Shown here in pieces: positions 52,601 to 61,600 of a stretch of 64,000 nt of DNA. This DNA comes from Zoroaster sp. YZ-2022. Its lineage: Eukaryota > Echinodermata > Asteroidea > Forcipulatida > Zoroasteridae. The stretch is from assembly GCA_029582265.1 (NCBI GenBank), contig CM055830.1:34094718-34158717 (forward strand), given 5' to 3'. The notes beneath the pieces were generated by a model that saw only the letters and a list, made by a program, of their open reading frames with translations, did not search any database and was not told where the DNA came from. Numbering within the stretch: the first letter of the stretch is position 1; each line of letters opens with the position of its first letter. A program made the position numbers and the translations under genes.

Positions 52601-55600
52601 CACTTTTCATTCATCTGAATCCATCAACGGATGCAATCACTGAGACGATTCATGTGAGTTGGATTTAAGTTGTTTGTGAAGAGCAGACTAATAGTACTCG
52701 TACTCATACTCATGTACTTTTCTGATTTAGCTTGCTACGATACACATTTGACTGCATGGACTGCATCATCCACAGGGAGCTGAAATGGTTCTTAGAATCG
52801 TATAACCTTTGCGTGATGGCAGGGTTAAAGGGGCAGTTTCGTCAAGATCAGCAGGACATGGAATCGGAGTGCTTGTTTTAGATTAACCCAGTGACTGAAA
52901 ATAATTCCCCACATGATAAGGTCATATTACCGTTGCTGCTGCATACATGAGCTAGTGACTTTCAGTCACTGTGTTCATCTTAAACTAGCTAGGACATCGA
53001 TTCCATGCCCTGTTGAAAGTCTGCTCTGATCGTGACGATACTGTCCCTTTAATAATGTTCATGTGTCTTGAGTATTATACTTGGAGAATTCCAGTACAAT
53101 ATAATTGCACACCATTGTTATTAATAGTAGTATAATATTATTTTTTGAAAGAATAAAGACAAATTGACTAGAGAGATTTTAACCTATTGTCTTAGTTACC
53201 AGTAAACCCAGAGGTCACTTGTTCAAATCCTTCTCTAGTAAGTTTTTCTTTCTTTGTTCACTCGAAATGTACAAGTCAGTTTCCTTTGTGGTTTATTTGA
53301 TTATATTATAATTTCTCTTTGCACAGGACTTTGATGTAAGATTAGAGCGTAAATATACCACTGACTATGTTTTTCCAATGGACATGCGCAACGTGATGAA
53401 TGTGACTCTGAAAGTCAAATCTTCTCCATTCTATTCTACACTGAGGTTGGAGTACCTTGGTTGCAGCGAAGGTACGTATGGTTGTTCATATTTTGACATT
53501 CTTCGCCACATGATAATCTGTTGAACCTCACCACACGTTAACTGCACCTCACCATATGTTGACCTTTTTGTACTTCACCACGTGTAAATCTCTTGAATCT
53601 CACGACATTTTGTCCTCCTATTGTACATGTACCTCACCATATTTTGGCCAAATGTGCCTCACCACATTTGTTTTGTTCTGTCCAAAGGAGGTCCAACTAC
53701 GACACCTGTAAAAACCACAACTGTTATCACCACCAAAGCTCCAACCACAACAGAGGCAACAACTACATCGGGTGAGGCTAATTTTTCTTAAAAGAATAAA
53801 AGAAGATAATATATATTTGCATCTTTGTACAAATATTGAGTTATTGAGTCGTGTTTTGGAGGAACACCAAATTTGTTCAGTGTGACAACGACAGAAACAC
53901 ACATTCTCAGCAGAAATTTAAATTCTTTTGGAGAAATAACATACTTTTAAAGTAGGGTGTTAAAGTTAAGAACAGAACATTTTGAAATAACTGTGCAAAA
54001 TAATAATATTAGCCGAGTTTATTCAAGATGAAACTTAATTTTCTTTAATATCCACTCATACATCAATATTTGCACAATTTGTGTGAGTCTAATCAAACCA
54101 ACAAGAACACTTTGAGTGGAGAATCATCTAGAAACACATATGGCTTGTATCAATGACCAAATATATGTGCTAATAATATGGTTATTGTTTTGCACAGCAA
54201 CATCACAACTAAACACAAATTCCGGAAGAAAATGAAAACCTTTTGAACTTTGAGTTTCATTTGATTTGATAGAAGTGACAACAACAGAAGTTACCACCAC
54301 TCTAGCAACCACTACAAAGGAAGCCACAACCACTGCGCAGCCGACGACAACTGAGGAAGTCACCACAACAATTAAGACCACTACTCCAGAGGCAACCACA
54401 ACACAGACAACCACTGTACACACGACAACAGGTTAGCTTCCCTTCCAATTGTCTTTCTTAGTGGCTTTCCGTGTTTCAATATAAACTGTTTACATTTAAA
54501 TAGTTTTATAGCCATGGTTTTGCATCATTTAATTCGCCTTTTCCAGCAATCTTTGCTTTAATTGGAACATTTTTCCTTTAGAATGAAAACAAATAATTTG
54601 AAATGAGATCATAACTACCAGAAGCTTGGTTCGTAATTCAGTTTCAATTCACTTATAAGTGACAATACCTCGGAAAAAATAACAGGCATCAGGTTAAAAC
54701 CAAGTAGATTTCACATGACAATTAGATTAATATTTAAATGTGTATTACATGTACAAGTTTTAAACCTCACCTTTAAAATCATTGAATCTTTATTCAGCGG
54801 TTGATTCAGAAATGGGGCTGAAATTGTCAACATTTCCGTGAATAATGATTAAAGTTTTAATGGGAACATTGCTCATTTCCTTTTAAAATGAAAACAAATA
54901 ATTTGAAAGGAGATAATTCGCAAAATAATTGGTCCACCACTGTATCGATCATAATGTTTTCATTTGGCGTGTGTATAGCACTGTATAGTCACTGCTTTCC
55001 GAGTGTCTGTGAAAAAAACTTCACAGACGACTCGGGCGGGATTCGTACCCACGACCTCCTGCTAACTAGTGCAGACGTCTTAACCTCTCGACCACCGAGC
55101 TTGCCCGATGTTGATTGGCTGGCTAAAATTAATAAAATTCTTGAGTCGGGTGTTAAACAATGGATTTAATTTTGCCCTACACCGACATAATGTTTTCAAC
55201 AGAGGGAGCCAGGACAACGATTGTTACAACACAAGGGACAACGACAGAAGCAACTACAACAAAGGCACCAGTGAGCACGACGGAGGCCACAACAACATCT
55301 GTCATTAACACCACGCCTGAGGTTACCACCACTGAGACAACTACAAGAGCAGTAACTACTGAAGCAACTACTACAGGTGATTACTCCTCCGCTTCCCCCT
55401 TGGGTCCCCACTCGGAATTCAAAACCCTAAGAAAAGCATAAGGGTCTGTAGAAAGGTGCCTCCTCAAAATCCTGGTCACCCACGTAAATGCTTCCCCCGA
55501 CTTAACGAACCCCAGTTACACGACTAGTTGATGATAGAGCTAGCCTTCAAGTATAGACGGAACCAGGGTGCAAGGAAAGGGGGCACACTGCTAAAAAGGG

Positions 55601-58600
55601 TATACAGAAAATAAATTTAACAAATTTTTTAAATGTATAACTATTTTTTAAAACTTTGATTGATTTTAATGACAATTACACCCCAAGTATTTAATGTATT
55701 AGAAAGGCTCTTTTTCTACAGAATTTGGAAATACAAAATCCTCGGTTTTGGAATGTACTGATTTTGAGAAAACGATTTAAAGTCAAATCCTTACAACAGC
55801 CTTAACTCTGAAATACATAGGTGCCCCATCAACTATTGAAGCCACAACTACTCGAGTGACAACGACCGAGGCACCTACAACCACTGGCAAACCGACAACC
55901 ACAGTCCAAGAAACTACAGCTGTCGTGACAACTTCTCCCGAGGAGACAACAACTGTTGAAACAACAGGTAAGATTTGTATTTTTAAACGGAATTAAGTCT
56001 GACATACAGTCTGATAACATTGGTTATATTGGTTGAAGAAGTTTACTGCAAATTTTCATATTCACGAAAAACATCTAATGTGTTAAACAATTTACAGTGG
56101 TAACCACCACGGCTGCAACCACTACAGAAGAAAAAACCACAGTCACCACTACGCAAGCAACCACAACCGTTCCTACGACAACAGCAGAGCCAACAACAAC
56201 CGAGGAAGTGACAACTACCACTTTCATCACGACAACAGAGGGGACTACAATCACTGAGCAGACTACCACAGCGGTAACATCAACTGAGGCTACTACAACT
56301 GGTAAGAGCCTAGTGGAATAAATTAGAATATAGTGGCAAATTTGTGCGGTTTGGATATTTTATTTTAAAGTTATCTTTAAGCAAAAGATAGTAGGACAAC
56401 AAAAACACTTCTTTAAAAGAAGGTATGACATTGGTAATTGCCTGATTACAAAATTAGTGAATTATTTTATGAAATATAACTTGATGAGAAGTTGTTAAAA
56501 GTACAAATCATCCTGTTAAATTATTCTCACTGAAGTGCAATCATTACAGAGAAAACTCAAAGTTCCACATTTCCAAACATTTATCTTGACTTACACTTCC
56601 CATTCAGCTGAAACTTTTACAGATTGGTTGTATAATGTATTTCTTGATTCAAAGAAAGTATTCTCTCTCGAAGACGCTTTGACAGCTTCCCTTCAACTTA
56701 AAGAACCCGGTTTACATCAACTTAATCTATTCTGGTTTATATATCTTATATTTTATAATAGAACCCCCGATTACTATTGAAAGGACAACTCGTGTGACAA
56801 CCACCGAGGCACCAACAACCACTGCCCAGCCTACGACAACTGAAGCACCAACAACCACTGGCCAGCCAACGACTACCGAAGCACCAACAACCACTGGCCA
56901 GCCGACGACAACTGCGGAAGTTATCACAACAGTTGTAACCACTACTCCTGAGGCAACCACAACAGAGATAACCACTGTGCAGACAACACAAGGTATAATA
57001 CACTTAAGGTTACAATCAGCTCTATTGAGATGTTATAAAATTTCATTTAAAATGTTAGCATAAACCTGCAAGACAAAAAATTATATAATTTTTTAAAATA
57101 TTAATTTTGATATCTTTAGCACCTACCACAGTGACCACCACATCTGCCCCTTCCACCACACCTGAAGAATGTGACGAGGATCTTGACAATTATGGACCTG
57201 TGACGGTCACAAGAGAAGATTCTGACACCGGCTCACCAATCTCACCTGATGAATGGTGGAACCCAGACAGTCCACCTGAAAACGAGGATTCGCCATATGA
57301 AGGGTCGCATATCACGGTTACATTCAACCCAAGGAGTCAAGTGACATCTGTGATTGTCAAAAATGAAGAAGGAGAGGTTGAGGAATGCACGCACGCTTTG
57401 AATTTCAGCCAAGTGACCGTCTTCCATACATCTCACTAGTAGATGAAACAAACTCGGGCATCTTTGTCGGTAACACAGGAAGCAAAATTCCTCTACCGCC
57501 TAGCCTGCCATTTGTAACAAGTCTCAGAGTGTATATTGTTGGTCCAAACCCAGATGCAAGCTACCAAGTGATCTTTAACGGTTGCGAAGAAAAAGGTAAT
57601 GATAACAAATTTCATATTTCAATATGATATCAACATTTCTACTGTGATCAAAAAGCATTTTTTAAATGCACTAGATTTGCTAACAATTTTGTTATAGGTG
57701 AAATGAGGTTTCAATGACTGTTTTATGAACATAATATGTAAACATTTTATTCATGGTTAATTCTTTAATTTTCTGAAATGTTTAGTTCCAGTTTCTACAA
57801 GTACAACTGTGATGACTACATCCGTCGTCACCACACGTGAAACAACCAGGGTGCCGACAACCACAGCAGAACCTACTACCACTGAGGAGGTTACTTCAAC
57901 TGTGGTGTACACCACCACTCCAGAACATAGCGATACTGAGGAGACAAACTCACCGGGAATCCTTCAGAAGCAACTTCTGAGTGGGAGATTTAAACTTATT
58001 TGTTGTTCTGCTACCACTTTTCTAAACTGTATACTTTTCCTAGAATAACTTTTCTACTTTACAATTCAATGGAAATTTTCTCTGTCGTTTAGCATCTTAT
58101 CCTTTACTCAATCTCCGTCATTTTCTGTATCATAAACTATCTATCTCATAATTGCCTTATATTTCACAGAAGCCCCAACAACCACTGAAGAAGTAGCTAC
58201 TCGTGTGTGATAACCATAGGGCACCTACAACCACTGGTCAGCCCAGAGCAACTACAGAGGCACCTATAACCCACTAATGTGACCAACGACTAGCGGAAGC
58301 ACCAACAACCACTGGCCAACCCGGCGACAACTGAGGAAGTTATCACAGCAGTTGTAACCACTACTCCTGAGGCAACCACAACGAGAGATAACCACTGTGC
58401 AGACAACACAAGTATAATACACTTCGATACAATCGGCTCTATTAGAGATGTTATAAAATTTCATTTAAAATGTTGGCATAAATCTGGAAGACAAAAAATT
58501 TTAAATTGTTTTAAATATTAATTTTGATATCTTTAGCACCTACAGTGACCATACCACATCTGCCCCTTTCCACCACACCTGAAGAGAATGGCGAGGATCT

Positions 58601-61600
58601 TGACGGCAATTATGGACCTGTGGCGGTCACAAGAAAGATTCTGACACCGACTCACCAATCTCACCTGATGAATGGTGGAACCCAGACAGTCCACCTGAAA
58701 GCGAGGATTACGCCATATGAAGGGTCATATCACCGGTTACATTCAACCCAAGGAGTCAAAGTGACATCTGTGATTGTCAAAATGAAGAAGGAGAGGTTGA
58801 GGAAAGTGCATAGCCTTTGAATTTCAGCCATAGTGACCCGTCTTCCTTACATCTCATAGTAGATAAAACAAACTTCGAGCATCTTTATCGGTAACACAGG
58901 AAAGCAAATTCCTCTACACTTAGCCTGCCATTTTGTAACAAGTCTCAGAGTGTATATTGTTGGTCCAAACCCAGATGCAAAGCTACCAAGTGATCTTTAG
59001 CGAGTTTGCGAAGAAAAAGGTAATAACAAATTTCATATTTCAATATGATATCAACATTTCTACTGTGATAAAAGCATTTTTTAAATGCACTAGATTTGCT
59101 AACAATTTTGTTATATATGGGTGAAATAGGGTTTCAATGACTGTTTTATAGATTTATAATATGCAAACTTATTTTATTCATGGTTAATTCTTTAATTTTT
59201 TCTGAAATGTTTATTTCCAGTTTCTACAAGTACAATGGTGTGATGACTACATCGTCGTCTACACATTGAAACAACCAGGGTGCCGACAACCACAGCAGAA
59301 CCTACTACCACTGAGAGGTTGCTTCAACTGTAATTATTACCACTCCAGAAACTAGCGACTACTGTGAGGAGACAACTACTGTGAGAACCACTTCAGAAGC
59401 AACTACTACAGGTAGATTTAAACATTTTGTTGTTCTACACTTTCTACTTTTATCATGCTTTTCTAGATCTTTTCTTTAACACCAATTCTGACAGAATTTC
59501 TCATAATAAGTTTAGCATCTTATCCTTTCCATCAATTTCACGTCATTTCTGTATCCATCGGCTATCTATCTCATAATTTGCCTTATATTTCACCGAACTG
59601 GCCCAACAACCACTGAAGAAACAGCTACTGGGTGTGACAGTAACCACCAAAGGCACCTCTACAACCGCGGTCGGCCGACAGCACAGGGGCACCTATAACC
59701 GCCTGGCCAGCCAGCGACTGGCGAAGCTTGCAACCACTGGCCAACACGGCGACCCAACCTGAGGAAGTTATCACAGCAGTTGTAACCACCTACCTCCCTG
59801 AAGGCAACCACAACGAGATAACCACTGTGCAGACAACACAAGGTATAATACGCTGAGGTTACAATCAGCTCTGTTGAGATGTTATAAAAATTTCATTTAA
59901 AATATTGGCGCAATCTGGAAGTACAAAAAATTTTGATTTTTTAAAGTAATTAATTTTGATATCTTTAGCACCTACCACAATGACCACCACATCTGCCCTT
60001 TCCACCACACACCTGAAGAATGTGGCCGAGGGATCTTGACAATTTATGGACCTGTGGCGGTCACAAGAAGATTCTGACACCGGCTCACTGTAATCTCTAC
60101 CCTGATAGAATGAGTGGAACCCAGAACAGTCCACCACCTGAAAGCGAGGATTACGCCATATGAAGAATTAGCATATCACGGTTTACATTCAGCCCAAGGA
60201 GTCAAGTGACATCTGTGATTGTCAAAAAATGAAGAAGGAGAGGTTGAGGAAATACGCGCCATTTAATTTCAGCCATAGTGACAAGTCTTCCATACATCTC
60301 ACTAGTAGATGAAACACAACTTCGGGCATCTTTGCTTCAGTGCTTAACACAGGAAGCAAAATTCCTCTACCGCCTAGCCTGCCATTTGTAACAAGTCTCC
60401 AGAGTGTATATTGGTCCAAAGCCAGATACAGCCTACAAGTGATGTCTTTAGCAGTTGCGAAGAAAAAGGTAATGATAATAAGTTCATATTTCAATATGAT
60501 GTCAACATTTCTACTGTGATCAAAAGCATTTTTAAATGCACTAGGTTGCCTAACAATTTGTTATGGGTGAAATGAGGTTTCAATGACTGTTTATGAACAT
60601 AATATGTAAACATTTTATTCATGAACAATTCTTTAATTTTCTGAAATGTTTAGTTCCGGTTCTACAAGTACAACTGTGATGACTTCATCCGTCGTCACCA
60701 CCGTTAAACAACCAGAAGTGCCGACAACCACAGCAGAACCTACTTTTACCACTGCAGGAGGTTACTTCAACTGTGGTGTGCACCACCACTCCAGAGGCAA
60801 CGACTACTGAGGAGACAACTACTGTGAGAACCACTTCAGAAGCAACGCTACTACAGGTAGATTTAAACATTTGTTGTTCTAACGCTCTACTTTTCTGTAT
60901 ACTTTTCTAGATACTTTCTGCTTTACAATTCAGCAAATTTTCTCATGCGTTTAGCATCTTATCCTTTCCTCAATCTCCAGTCATTTCTGTCCATACTTTA
61001 TCTATCTCATAATTGCCTTATATTTCACTGAAGCCCCAGCAACCACTGAAGAAACAACTGCTGGTGATTAACCACCAAGGCTGCCTGCAACCACTGGTCG
61101 GCAGAGCAACTACAGAGGCACCTGTACTCCGCCCACTGGCCAGCGACTGGCGAAGCACCAACAACCACTGTTAACCGGCGACAACTTCGAGGAAGTTATC
61201 ACAGCAGTTGTAACCACTACTCCTGAGGCAACCACAACAGAGAACAACCACTGTACAGACAACACAAGGTATAATACACTTCAGGTTACAATCAGCTCTA
61301 TTGAGATGTTATAAAATTTCATTTAAAATGTTGGCATAAATCTGGAAGACAAAAAGATTTTCAAAATTTTTTTTTAAAATCAATAATTTTGATATCTTTA
61401 GCACCTACCACAGTGACCACCATCTGCCCCTTCCACCACACACCTGAAGAGTATGTGGCCCGAGGATCTTCGACAATTATGGACCTGTGAGCGGTCTGAC
61501 AAGAAGATTCTGACACCCGGCTCTCACCAATCTCACCTGATGAATGGTGGAACCCAGAACAGTCCACCTGAAAGCAGTTAAGCCATATGAAGAATTGCGC

